From JBOFWL01 sp051653605 (GTDB taxonomy: Bacteria; Spirochaetota; Brevinematia; Brevinematales; Brevinemataceae): a stretch of DNA of 64,000 nt. The stretch is from contig JBOFWL010000139.1 in the NCBI GenBank assembly GCA_051653605.1, positions 62,001 to 126,000 on the forward strand. Reading direction: 5' to 3'. Made by a program: the position numbers and the translations under genes. The notes below the pieces were generated by a model. It did no database searches. It worked only from the letters and a program-made list of their open reading frames with translations, and was not told where the DNA came from. Below, piece after piece: positions 36,722-44,732 of the stretch (positions are counted from its first letter, which is position 1; each line of letters begins with the position of its first letter).

Positions 36722-38020
36722 ATGACATTTATGGAGAAGTTTCAAGACATGGGTGGCCGTTTGGCTGCTCAACGTCATATGGGCGCCGTAAGAGATGGTA
36801 TTATTACCAGCCTCCCAGCTACTCTTGCTGGTTCAGTTTTTCTAATTTTATGGTTTTTACCTATCCCAGGGTACCCTGAATTTATGACAAAAATATTTGG
36901 CTCTAACTGGAGCGATTTTTTTTCATGGGCTGTAGCTGCCACCTTTGATATGGTGGGCTTGATTGCTTGTTTGGGGATATCTTATCGCCTTGCAGAAAGC
37001 TATAAGGTAGACACTTTCGGTGCTGCTATTACGTCAATGTGTGGCTATTTTGTTTTAGTGCCATCCTTTATGGTGATGAAATCATCTGGAGTAGACCCTA
37101 TTACTGTGGGAGGCGTGTGGAGTTTAGAGTACACTGGAGCCCGTAGCTTGTTTGTAATTTTGGTTACGGCTATTGTTTCTACCGAAATCTATCGTAAAAT
37201 TATCCAAAAAAGAATCGTTATCACCTTACCTGATATGGTTCCTCCCAATGTATCTAACTCTTTTATTAACATTGTCCCTATGTTTATGGTACTTCTAACA
37301 ATGTCTATTGTACGTTTACTGATAAACTTTACCCCCTTTGATACTATCCATCATCTGGTCAATGCTGTTATCACAAAACCTCTTTTAGGTTTTGGATCTA
37401 ATATTTTTGGATATTCCTTTCTTATCTTTATCACCAACCTCTTTTGGACGATTGGGGTTCATGGGCCTAATGCGATTCAACCCATTCTTGTTCCTATCGA
37501 ACAAGTTTTTCTAGATGCTAATCGTTTAGCTGCTCAAACGGGATCCCCTCTTCCCTATATTATCTCGGGCACCGTTTGGCGAGAAATTTTCCTCAATATC
37601 GGAGGTAGTGGAGGTACACTTGCCTTTGCTATTATGTGTCTTACGATGGGTAAAAGCGAGCAAGTTAAAAAAATAGGAAAGCTCTCTTTACTTCCAGCAA
37701 TTTTCCAAATTAACGAGCCCATTATTTTTGGTATTCCGATTGTTCTTAACCCAATTATGATGCTTCCTTTCCTTGTAGCACCTGTTGTTAACTGTTTTGT
37801 CGCTTATTTCGCTATTGCTAGTGGGCTAGTAGCTCGACTGCCAGGGATTGCTGTGCCTTGGACAATGCCTACACTAGTAAACGGCTACTTAGCATCGGGA
37901 GGAAAGATATCCGTTGTTATTTTACAACTCGTTTTATTCCTTATATCAGCAGTAATTTATTTTCCATTCTTCAAGATGATTGATAACCAAGCATACAAAC
38001 AAGAACAAAATATATCTTAG
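36722..38020 (+). CDS. PTS lactose/cellobiose-family IIC permease (second copy)
   Basis: The 432-residue protein is a paralogue of the permease at 32716. Shared blocks include QRHMGAVRDGIITSLPATLAGSVFLI, FWTIGVHGPNAIQPIL, and IFQINEPIIFGIPIVLNPIMMLPF. AAGGAG precedes ATG. It is followed 10 bp later by a GH4 enzyme instead of GH1, so the substrates may differ. Again no IIA or IIB partner is nearby. Confidence 0.92.
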   Translation: MTFMEKFQDMGGRLAAQRHMGAVRDGIITSLPATLAGSVFLILWFLPIPGYPEFMTKIFGSNWSDFFSWAVAATFDMVGLIACLGISYRLAESYKVDTFGAAITSMCGYFVLVPSFMVMKSSGVDPITVGGVWSLEYTGARSLFVILVTAIVSTEIYRKIIQKRIVITLPDMVPPNVSNSFINIVPMFMVLLTMSIVRLLINFTPFDTIHHLVNAVITKPLLGFGSNIFGYSFLIFITNLFWTIGVHGPNAIQPILVPIEQVFLDANRLAAQTGSPLPYIISGTVWREIFLNIGGSGGTLAFAIMCLTMGKSEQVKKIGKLSLLPAIFQINEPIIFGIPIVLNPIMMLPFLVAPVVNCFVAYFAIASGLVARLPGIAVPWTMPTLVNGYLASGGKISVVILQLVLFLISAVIYFPFFKMIDNQAYKQEQNIS

Positions 38021-38029
38021 GAGTTTTAT

Positions 38030-39361
38030 ATGAGTAAACCAGTAAAGATTGTCACCATAGGTGGCGGCTCTAGTTATACCCCAGAATTTGCAGAGGGGCT
38101 TATTAAAAGGGCTACAACATTGCCTGTAAAAGAATGGCACCTTGTAGATATTCCTGAAGGTCAAGAAAAATTAAATATTGTTGGTAAACTTGCTCAGCGT
38201 ATGTTTGAAAAAGCAGGACTACCCACAAAAGTGATCCTCACTCTAAACCGCCAAGAAGCTCTTAAGGATGCCGACTTTGTGACAACACAATTTCGTGTAG
38301 GATTATTACAGGCTCGTGCTAAAGATGAGCGTATTCCTCTTAAACACGGCTATATTGGCCAAGAGACTAATGGGGCAGGTGGTTTGTTCAAAGCATTGCG
38401 TACGATACCTGTTATTTTAAGTATTTGTGAAGATATGAAAAAGCTTTGCCCTAATGCTTGGCTAATCAACTTTACAAATCCTGCAGGGATGATCACTCAA
38501 ACAGCTATTGAGCATGGAAAGTGGGCTAAGACTATTGGTCTTTGCAACGTGCCCATTGGAATGCATCGGAGTTCTGCCGAAATCCTTGGATGTGAAACCA
38601 ATGATCTTTTCTTCCCTATGGTAGGATTGAATCACTTTATTTGGGCTCTTCACGCTTACCACAATGGGAAGGATCGACTCTCCGAAGTATTGGATTGTCT
38701 TATTAATAATCCTGATAAAGCTCCCGCTAATTTTTCTCAACAAAAATGGCCGCCGACTCTTCTTAAAACAATGAAAGCGCTCCCCTGTCCCTACCACCGC
38801 TACTACTTTACTACAGAGGATATGTTAGCAGAAGAAATTAAAGAATCTACAGAGAAGGGCACACGTGCAGAAGTGGTTCAAAAGGTAGAAACTGAACTTT
38901 TTGAGCTTTATAAAGACCTCAATCTTAAAGAAAAGCCTAAACAGCTAGAACAACGCGGGGGTGCTCATTATAGCGATGTTGCTTGTGGTGTTATTAATGC
39001 AATCCACAATGATACAGGAGAATATATGGCTTGCAATGTGCGTAATAATAGCACGATTCGGGCTCTTCCCCCTCATGCCGCTGTTGAAGCTACGTGTATT
39101 ATCAATAAAACAGGAGCGCACCCTCTTTCAATTGAAGAACTTCCTTCATGGATGGATCACTGGTTCCAACTTGTCTTTGCTTATCAAAATCTCACCGTTG
39201 AAGCAGGTGTAAAAGGTAGCTATGAAGACTTGCTTCAAGCATTTTATATAAATCCCTTGACTCCTAAAGGGGAAAAGGCAGAAGCTCTTATTAAAGATCT
39301 AATGCTTGCCCACGAGCCCTATCTTCCTCAGTTTAAAAAACTGATTGCCTCTTATAAATAA
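38030..39361 (+). CDS. GH4 NAD-dependent 6-phospho-glycosidase
   Basis: The 443-residue protein has the GH4 NAD-binding start KIVTIGGGSSYTPEFAEGLI, the TQFRVGLLQARAKDERIPLKHG region, and the NAD/metal segment INFTNPAGMITQ with GLCNVPIGMH, whose Cys and downstream His bind the divalent metal. The family cleaves 6-phospho-alpha- or beta-glycosides by an oxidation-elimination route and needs NAD and Mn. The CNVP motif fits 6-phospho-beta-glucosidases. Confidence 0.9.
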   Translation: MSKPVKIVTIGGGSSYTPEFAEGLIKRATTLPVKEWHLVDIPEGQEKLNIVGKLAQRMFEKAGLPTKVILTLNRQEALKDADFVTTQFRVGLLQARAKDERIPLKHGYIGQETNGAGGLFKALRTIPVILSICEDMKKLCPNAWLINFTNPAGMITQTAIEHGKWAKTIGLCNVPIGMHRSSAEILGCETNDLFFPMVGLNHFIWALHAYHNGKDRLSEVLDCLINNPDKAPANFSQQKWPPTLLKTMKALPCPYHRYYFTTEDMLAEEIKESTEKGTRAEVVQKVETELFELYKDLNLKEKPKQLEQRGGAHYSDVACGVINAIHNDTGEYMACNVRNNSTIRALPPHAAVEATCIINKTGAHPLSIEELPSWMDHWFQLVFAYQNLTVEAGVKGSYEDLLQAFYINPLTPKGEKAEALIKDLMLAHEPYLPQFKKLIASYK

Positions 39362-39363
39362 AA

Positions 39364-39391
39364 AAAAAACCTCCTATTTAGGAGGTTTTTT
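39364..39391 (+). terminator. Rho-independent terminator
   Basis: AAAAAACCTCC pairs with GGAGGTTTTTT directly after the GH4 gene. Confidence 0.9.
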
Positions 39392-39819
39392 GATAATAGA
39401 AGATTTATGATCTACTCTATTTGGGTATTTTAAAGTAGGATTTCTGCCTATGACCTTTTAGGTTAAGCAACTAATATTTCGAAATTTCATATTCCTCATA
39501 CCTTTTTTATATGGGCTTAGAATACTTGTTTAGTAATGCTCCCGAAGCCAATAGATAGTTATGCTCGCTCTCATCCAGAGGGATTTTCCAAATTTTTTCG
39601 CTTTCCTCACAATGTAGGTTGGGTAAACCATAGATACTCTTTTACCTCAAACAAATCATATTGCGAAATTAGTAAACGCATTGTATAATATCCCAAGATT
39701 AAAAAGGTGAATATCTTAGTAAAGAAATTCTTAAATATGCCATTACAGAAGACAAACTTCAAAAGTTTCAAGAGGTATTAGAAGAGTATCGAAGAGCGTG
39801 CTCGTACTCGATTAATTAG
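39392..39819 (+). other. Decayed sequence at left edge of the island
   Basis: No intact gene is present. About 39650-39820 reads in broken frames as QTNHIAKLVNALYNIPRLK and later ILKYAITEDKLQKFQEVLEE, which looks like a decayed small protein of unknown family. It merges into the recombinase remnant. Confidence 0.4.
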
Positions 39820-40340
39820 AAAATTTTACAGAAAGTAGTGGTAAGCAATAAGGGGTTGGAGTTTACGATAGATCAGGATAATCTCAAGACGATAGCGGAA
39901 CTAATCTTTAGAAGCTATGAATTACCCGAGGACAGGATGTCCGAAGTGTCCCGATTACACGGATGTAATAGAGGGACGGAGCTGGGAACACGTTGAGTTA
40001 TACTAAGATATGTAAGATAGAGCAGGTAAGACATGGCAAGGGATTTATTATCGAGGGGCAGAGCCAAAGGAATGAAAGCTTAGTAAATGCTCTTAAGCAG
40101 GCTTGGGAGTGGAATGATTGGATAGTCGAAGGGAAATACAAATTATCAAGAGATATTGCAAAAGACCTAGGGTATGACACTCCTCGAAGGGTTGAAAATG
40201 TAATGAGACTGAGATATCTCTCACCAAAGATACAGCTAATGATATTGAAAGGAACCCAGCCAATTAGCTGGACGACACATACATCCATTAAGGTCTTACC
40301 ATCAAATTGGGAAGAACAGAGTAGGGAATTAAGTTTATAA
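39820..40340 (+). pseudogene. Serine-recombinase C-terminal remnant (left copy)
   Basis: The DNA from about 39821 is clearly homologous to 57016-57496, the 3' part of the recombinase at the island's other end. The last 115 residues (YTKICKIEQVRHGKGFIIEG on to SKDIxKDLGYDTPRRVENVMRLRYLSPKIQL in style) match nearly residue for residue. The catalytic domain is absent. A hairpin of the GGA family replaces a short stretch at 39930-39976 relative to the right copy. Confidence 0.75.
39930..39976 (+). repeat. GGA-loop double hairpin, copy 1
   Basis: The first hairpin is GGACA-GGA-TGTCC (39930-39942). Linker CGAAGTGT follows, then ATTACA-CGGA-TGTAAT (39954-39969) with an outer TCCC/GGGA clamp. It is present in the left recombinase remnant but absent from the equivalent place of the right copy, so it was inserted. 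Both loops match the ACANGGANGU-type CsrA site. Confidence 0.7.
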
Positions 40341-40405
40341 TTATTAAGGAATAAGAGTTCCGCCACTAACTATTAGTGGCGGATATTTTTATGAATGGGA
40401 TCGTC

Positions 40406-40591
40406 GTTTTAGTGTTTTGAGAGTCCATGCGGACGGCAACGATTTTACTATTAACTTCGACTCTCAATAGCTTGCACTCCTACTGAATACGGGGGTGACA
40501 TGCCCGCAATTTTGCCCCACTGCGGGGGTCTTCGAGTACTATTGGGTAATAATAAAGCCGTAACTCGTTATATTATAATAAGTTACGGCTT
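40406..40591 (+). repeat. Structured repeat after recombinase remnant (left copy), with 67-bp direct repeat
   Basis: It begins with 44 bp identical to 57551-57594. An outer stem TTGAGAGT/ACTCTCAA encloses a GTCC-ATGC-GGAC hairpin. It ends with 67 bp (40525-40591) identical to 57638-57704, whose last part is an 11-bp stem AAGCCGTAACT/AGTTACGGCTT. The middle differs: this copy has about 30 extra GC-rich bases. Confidence 0.8.
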
Positions 40592-40629
40592 ACAGTCGGA
40601 TATGCAAGTTATCAGCGAGTAATTCTCAA

Positions 40630-40678
40630 GCACAGGATGTGCGAAGTGTAGAATTTGCCATGGATGGCATAAAATTCT
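40630..40678 (+). repeat. GGA-loop double hairpin, copy 2
   Basis: GCACA-GGA-TGTGC (40630-40642), linker GAAGTGT, then a stem AGAATTT/AAATTCT with inner GCCA-TGGA-TGGC (40650-40678). It has the same two-hairpin plan and linker as the copies at 39930 and 55079. Confidence 0.75.
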
Positions 40679-41160
40679 GCCTAATTCCCTGTATTTTCAA
40701 GATAAATTCCCTGGCATATAGTCCCCGAAACGAAGTAAGAGGGATAACAGGGGAAAATACAGGGAACGACTTGCCGTCGAGGCACAATATTTCTTGTTAA
40801 TTATATATAAAATAATAGAATAGTGCCGAAACGCAGTTTCAAGAACAGGGAATTTAAAATCACTTATCAGGGAAAATATTTTCAAGAACAGGGATTTCTT
40901 TTTAATAAACAAGGATTCAAGTATAATCAAAAAATTCCCAAAATAGCCCCTCAAACTTGAGAGATTGTTCTAATTTCAAATATTTTTCAATTTATTTTTC
41001 CTGATAACCCTATGTTTTATAAGTAATTAGAAATTAAATCATCAACTATTTTTAATGATTTCAATATTTACGCATAAAAGTATGATATACTGCGTGTCAA
41101 TTATTTACAATAATATCTTACTATATAGAATATTGTCAATAAATGAAATAAGGAAACACT
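40679..41160 (+). other. Gene-free stretch rich in GGA motifs
   Basis: No convincing gene. TTCCCTGTATTTTC (40685-40698) and its perfect complement (40753-40766) form a long-range 14-bp stem. CAGGGA or CAAGGA motifs recur at about 40749, 40761, 40852, 40873, 40896 and 40911. The segment 40719-40744 resembles, in inverted orientation, part of 55205-55230. From 40990 the DNA is AT-rich and ends in the leader of the next gene. Confidence 0.5.
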
Positions 41161-41808
41161 TTGTCGGAATTGGCAGAGAGTTTTCAGAAGGCGTTTCCAA
41201 CGCTAAGCAGGTTTTCACGTTCGAATATTGAGGACATGATCTTCAATGAAAATTCATCCAACGCCTTCAAAGACTGCAATAAGGATTTCCTTCTTGAAGG
41301 CAAAGATTTGGAATTAAATTTTATCCTTGAATCTCGAAGACGGGAGTTTAAATTCGATCATTCCGCAAAAGAATATGAGTTCACCGACGAGGATCGATTG
41401 GCATTCGCAATAAATGAAAGCGAGTTCTGGGAGTGCTTTATTAAGGCTGATAGAAATATCGGTGAGTATATGAAAGAAACATTTAGAAATATGCCCAGTT
41501 CAAGTTTACTGAAAAGTATGCCCATGCCGATGACTGCGAGTTCTTCATCTAGTGATGGTAACAGAAAATTAATGGAAGAAATTAAGAGAAATCTCAGTGG
41601 TCAAATGGTCACAACAAATCAAATAGCGGAATCGTTCTTTAAGATGATGGGTGATTCTTATACTTCTAGTCAAGTTCAAGATTTAGCAATTAAACTAGAG
41701 AAGGGAAACGGTACCTGTCGTTGTAGTGCGAATTGTCCTTGTGCTGTTCTAAGGGATAAGATAGTACAATTAAGTTGTAAATGTTTTGAGGAGTGTTATT
41801 GTGGGTAA
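41161..41808 (+). CDS. Unrecognised protein with Cys-rich C terminus
   Basis: A TTG start at 41161 follows AGGA at a good distance, giving 215 residues. The body is acidic and helical (residues 1-110), with a Met/Ser-rich spacer near 110-130. The last 35 residues hold nine cysteines in CRCSANCPC and CKCFEECYCG, a likely metal-binding or disulfide knot. There is no signal peptide. The next gene starts inside its last codons. No family recognised. Its position among phage remnants suggests a mobile-element cargo gene. Confidence 0.6.
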   Translation: MSELAESFQKAFPTLSRFSRSNIEDMIFNENSSNAFKDCNKDFLLEGKDLELNFILESRRREFKFDHSAKEYEFTDEDRLAFAINESEFWECFIKADRNIGEYMKETFRNMPSSSLLKSMPMPMTASSSSSDGNRKLMEEIKRNLSGQMVTTNQIAESFFKMMGDSYTSSQVQDLAIKLEKGNGTCRCSANCPCAVLRDKIVQLSCKCFEECYCG

Positions 41809-42589
41809 TAATGTATATATTGTTAATAAAATAGACAGTATCATGGGTTTAAAAAGATTAATAAAAAGAATAAAATACCCGTTTAAAGTGTTTTTAAATG
41901 CTAAGGAAATTAAAGGGTACGAACCTATTAAAGAAGGTGATAAAATAGTCAATATTGATAAAATAGAGGGAGAAGTTTATAAATTTCAATCAGGTGTTAG
42001 TTGGAATGGTGTGGATGGGACATTTAAGGTTAAATTAATTCAAGCAATGTGTGAGTTTTATTGTGATTATAAAATGAGAGGAAAGACTTGGACAATATTA
42101 GAAATATCAAGTGCTTACAGGGATGCCCAAAATCAAGCTAGAGTTATGATAGATACATATATCGATCAAGGGCGCCGTAAAATATCAGAGATATATAGTT
42201 CTGACTGGGATAATGCCGTTGATTTGATTTCTGATTTATATTATGATGGGAATCATTTAGGTTGTAAAGATATAGCTTGTAAACATGGTTCTGTGAGTTC
42301 TTGTAAAGTTGCAGAACAAAAAGCATTATTCAATCGTTTACTGGCCAATCAACAAGCTGTTTTTACAACAAATATTGAATTGAAAAACAATAAAGATCAA
42401 GCAAAAAAGGTTTTAGAAGCCTGGATTAATATATCAAATGTACTATCAAATCATACACAAAGGAAAGCTGTAGACTTCAGTAAGAGGAATTACGATCAGC
42501 ATACTTATTTTGATAACATTTTAAAAGGTTATGATTTAAAAGTGGGTCTTGTGTATTCCGCAGGTAATTTCCATGTGGAGCCGAAGTAG
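41801..42589 (+). CDS. Possible LAS-type (M15-like) metallopeptidase
   Basis: GTG 41801 is selected by GAGGAG seven bases upstream and overlaps the previous gene by 8 bp. The 262-residue product contains, in order, SSAYRDAQNQ, NHTQRKAVDF and a C-terminal NFHVE. These are spaced like the M15/LAS zinc-peptidase pattern (YRxxxxQ, then H-x6-D, then HxE), which cleaves peptidoglycan peptides. This is a motif-level guess. Four cysteines (GCKDIACKHGSVSSC region) lie between. It is plausible as an endolysin-like or toxin enzyme paired with the Cys-rich protein. Confidence 0.45.
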   Translation: MGNNVYIVNKIDSIMGLKRLIKRIKYPFKVFLNAKEIKGYEPIKEGDKIVNIDKIEGEVYKFQSGVSWNGVDGTFKVKLIQAMCEFYCDYKMRGKTWTILEISSAYRDAQNQARVMIDTYIDQGRRKISEIYSSDWDNAVDLISDLYYDGNHLGCKDIACKHGSVSSCKVAEQKALFNRLLANQQAVFTTNIELKNNKDQAKKVLEAWINISNVLSNHTQRKAVDFSKRNYDQHTYFDNILKGYDLKVGLVYSAGNFHVEPK

Positions 42590-42653
42590 TTATTTAATCA
42601 TCAATATAACTCTAATCATAAAAATAAGGAGAGTTTATGTAGAACTAAAATAA

Positions 42654-43442
42654 TTATCCATTGAATTCGTGTTCTGTTGGATAAACCTCTTTAATGATGA
42701 AATATGGTGCAAGGTCTATAAACATTTCTTCTAAAGATGTGTTCTCGTTTTTAATTTTCAACATTCCCATATCCATAGGATTGCGAATATATATATTCTC
42801 ATTAGTATAGAGAATTGTTGCTGCAGGGTTGTCTATAGAATCATCGTGACTTGATAAAATAAAAACAACAGGAAATACTCGATTTATATTTTGATTTGTT
42901 TTAGGAGTTTGTTTATCGGTAAGGTAAAATAAATCATCAATAAGTGTAAGGCGTTTTAAATACGTTGAATTATCATTTGTATTAATGTAAACGCGTTCTA
43001 GAGGAGAAATGCTTCCTATATATAATAAAGGAATATCATTTATTATAAATTCTTTATATTGTTCAACAATAATAGGTTCTTGTTGAAAATTACTATCTTG
43101 AGAATATATCAATTTATTAGTATCTTTTTGTATAGAAGCATAATAGTAATGATGACTTTTTTTATCCCAATAAATTGATTTATCTACTAAGATAAGATCA
43201 AGCCCCTTATCATATCTGGCGATGAGAGAGTTGGGATTTTCGCGTTCCAATTGATCCATTTTATCGATATATTCTTGAGAAACAAACAGTGTTGTGGCTT
43301 CTTCAGTATTGATTATATTATCAGTCTCCAGTGCATTGGTGTTGTTTTCGATGATCATATTTCCAGCATCCGAATCAGATGAAGTTTGTTTCTCAGCACA
43401 GCCGCCGATTAATAAAATAATTAATAATAAGTAAAATTTCAT
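42654..43442 (-). CDS. Lipoprotein of unknown function
   Basis: The 262-residue protein has a clear lipobox (LLIGGC, Cys15) and an acidic, Ser/Asn-rich linker. The body is beta-rich, with repeated Ile/Tyr strands, and has no motif I recognise. AGGAGTTATC precedes ATG 43442. It runs opposite to its neighbours and has its own promoter, typical of cargo genes in an accessory island. Confidence 0.7.
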   Translation of the reverse strand: MKFYLLLIILLIGGCAEKQTSSDSDAGNMIIENNTNALETDNIINTEEATTLFVSQEYIDKMDQLERENPNSLIARYDKGLDLILVDKSIYWDKKSHHYYYASIQKDTNKLIYSQDSNFQQEPIIVEQYKEFIINDIPLLYIGSISPLERVYINTNDNSTYLKRLTLIDDLFYLTDKQTPKTNQNINRVFPVVFILSSHDDSIDNPAATILYTNENIYIRNPMDMGMLKIKNENTSLEEMFIDLAPYFIIKEVYPTEHEFNG

Positions 43443-43454
43443 GATAACTCCTAA

Positions 43455-43500
43455 AATAACCCCATTATATAATACTATAATGGGGTTATTATTTTGTCAA
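43455..43500 (-). promoter_or_regulatory. Lipoprotein promoter embedded in a 14-bp palindrome
   Basis: AATAACCCCATTAT (43455-43468) and its complement (43477-43490) form a perfect 14-bp stem with an 8-nt loop. On the minus strand TTGACA (43495-43500) and TAGTAT (43472-43477), 17 bp apart, place the -10 box in the loop region. This suggests an operator, or a start region that is folded in the RNA. Confidence 0.6.
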
Positions 43501-43629
43501 CAATGATATCAAACAAATGTGACAAAGACCACACAGAGCAACTCAAGAAGGATAACAGCGAGGGGGTCTTAGAAAGTGATTTCCAAACGTATATCTTTTA
43601 GAAAAACCACCCGCAATTAAGTATAATAA

Positions 43630-44562
43630 AAAGAATTATTTCCATTAACGAGAATTAATCCAAGTAAAAGAACAGAAACGGAATACGAAACCACAAGAAA
43701 TGGGTATCGCTTAGCAACGTCTGTTGGTGGGACTTTGACGGGACGTGGCGGGAATTTTATCATTATCGACGACCCAATCAAACCTCAGGACGCGTTATCG
43801 GACACCAAGCGGAAATCCATAAATCAATGGTATGCAAACACTTTATATAGCAGGCTTGACAACAAAAATACGGATGTGATCATTATTGTGATGCAACGAG
43901 TTCACACCGATGATTTATGTAGCTTTGTGCAAGAGAATGAAGATTGGGAAGTGTTGAATCTACCGGCGATAGCGACAAAAGATGAAGCATTTGAATTATC
44001 TAACGGGAAAACAATAACCAGAAGAATAGGAGAAATTTTAAATCCGCAGTTGGAGTCTCAATTTATCTTAGAAAATATTAAAAAGAACACGGGCTCGTAT
44101 AATTTTGAGGCACACCTTCGGCCAGCAGAGCCCAATTCCTGTAGAGGGAGGCTATTATTTCCTGACTTAAAGCGCAAGGTTGTGGAGCTTTATGGAAGAT
44201 ATAGCCCTAAAGAGTTAGTGATAGAAAACAAGAGTTCAGGGATGGCGTTGATCCAGCAACTAGAGCAAGAGCACCAGATTTATCCGATAAAATATGAGCC
44301 AAAGTTATCTAAAAAAGATAGGATAATGACAAACTCTGGAGTATTGGAATCTGGGAGAATATTGCTGCCAAGAGGAGGAAGCTTTTTAGATGCATTGAGG
44401 ACGGAGGTTGTCACTTTCCCCAATGGAAAGCATGATGACCAACTGGATGCCTTATCCCAGATATTGGATAGGGCTACGGACAGGTCTTCTTATGGTGAGG
44501 CATGTTTTGCTAGATCTGTAGGGTGGGGCTATGGCAGAGGTGGCGAAATACGGATTATCTAG
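43630..44562 (+). pseudogene. 5'-truncated phage terminase large subunit
   Basis: The frame opens at 43630 and reads RINPSKRTETEYETTRNGYR, LATSVGGTLTGRGGNFIIIDDPIKP (Walker B with DD), a motor-domain rest (VIIIVMQRVHTDDLCSF), and a C-terminal RNase H-like nuclease ending GKHDDQLDALSQIL. The N-terminal ATP-binding Walker A part is missing, with stop codons just upstream. An internal TTG start would give 275 residues without it. It cannot package DNA; it is a prophage relic. Codon use (agg, cgg) differs somewhat from the host genes. Confidence 0.85.
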
Positions 44563-44570
44563 ACTAAATG

Positions 44571-44609
44571 CAAGGCTTCTTAGATAAGATACAAATCTAA
44601 GAAGCCTTG
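44571..44609 (+). terminator. Hairpin after terminase remnant
   Basis: CAAGGCTTCTTAGAT pairs perfectly over 15 bp across a 9-nt loop. The following T run is weak, so termination is likely but not certain. Confidence 0.6.
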
Positions 44610-44732
44610 ATTTATGTATTGTTAGGAAGAGTCCCTCAGTAAATTTAGTTTCAGTAGTGGGATAACAGGAGTTATTATCTAGCTGTTCTATTAAAAATAG
44701 GATTATTAGGATTGAGTAGATACCAAAAATAT

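Noticed and set aside
40406..40591. Riboswitch or IscB/TnpB-type guide RNA
   Set aside because: No matching ligand-binding core and no IscB or TnpB gene is present, so only a structured repeat is claimed.
39930..40678. Integron attC sites
   Set aside because: The hairpins lack the conserved attC core-site sequences and no tyrosine integron integrase is present.
40697..40954. 85-residue minus-strand frame in the GGA-rich segment
   Set aside because: It has no ribosome site, low-complexity hydrophobic content, and overlaps strong inverted repeats, so I treat it as noncoding.
43735..44562. Intact 275-residue terminase starting at TTG 43735
   Set aside because: Homologous sequence continues upstream in frame to 43630 and the Walker A half is missing, so it is a remnant and not a complete gene.
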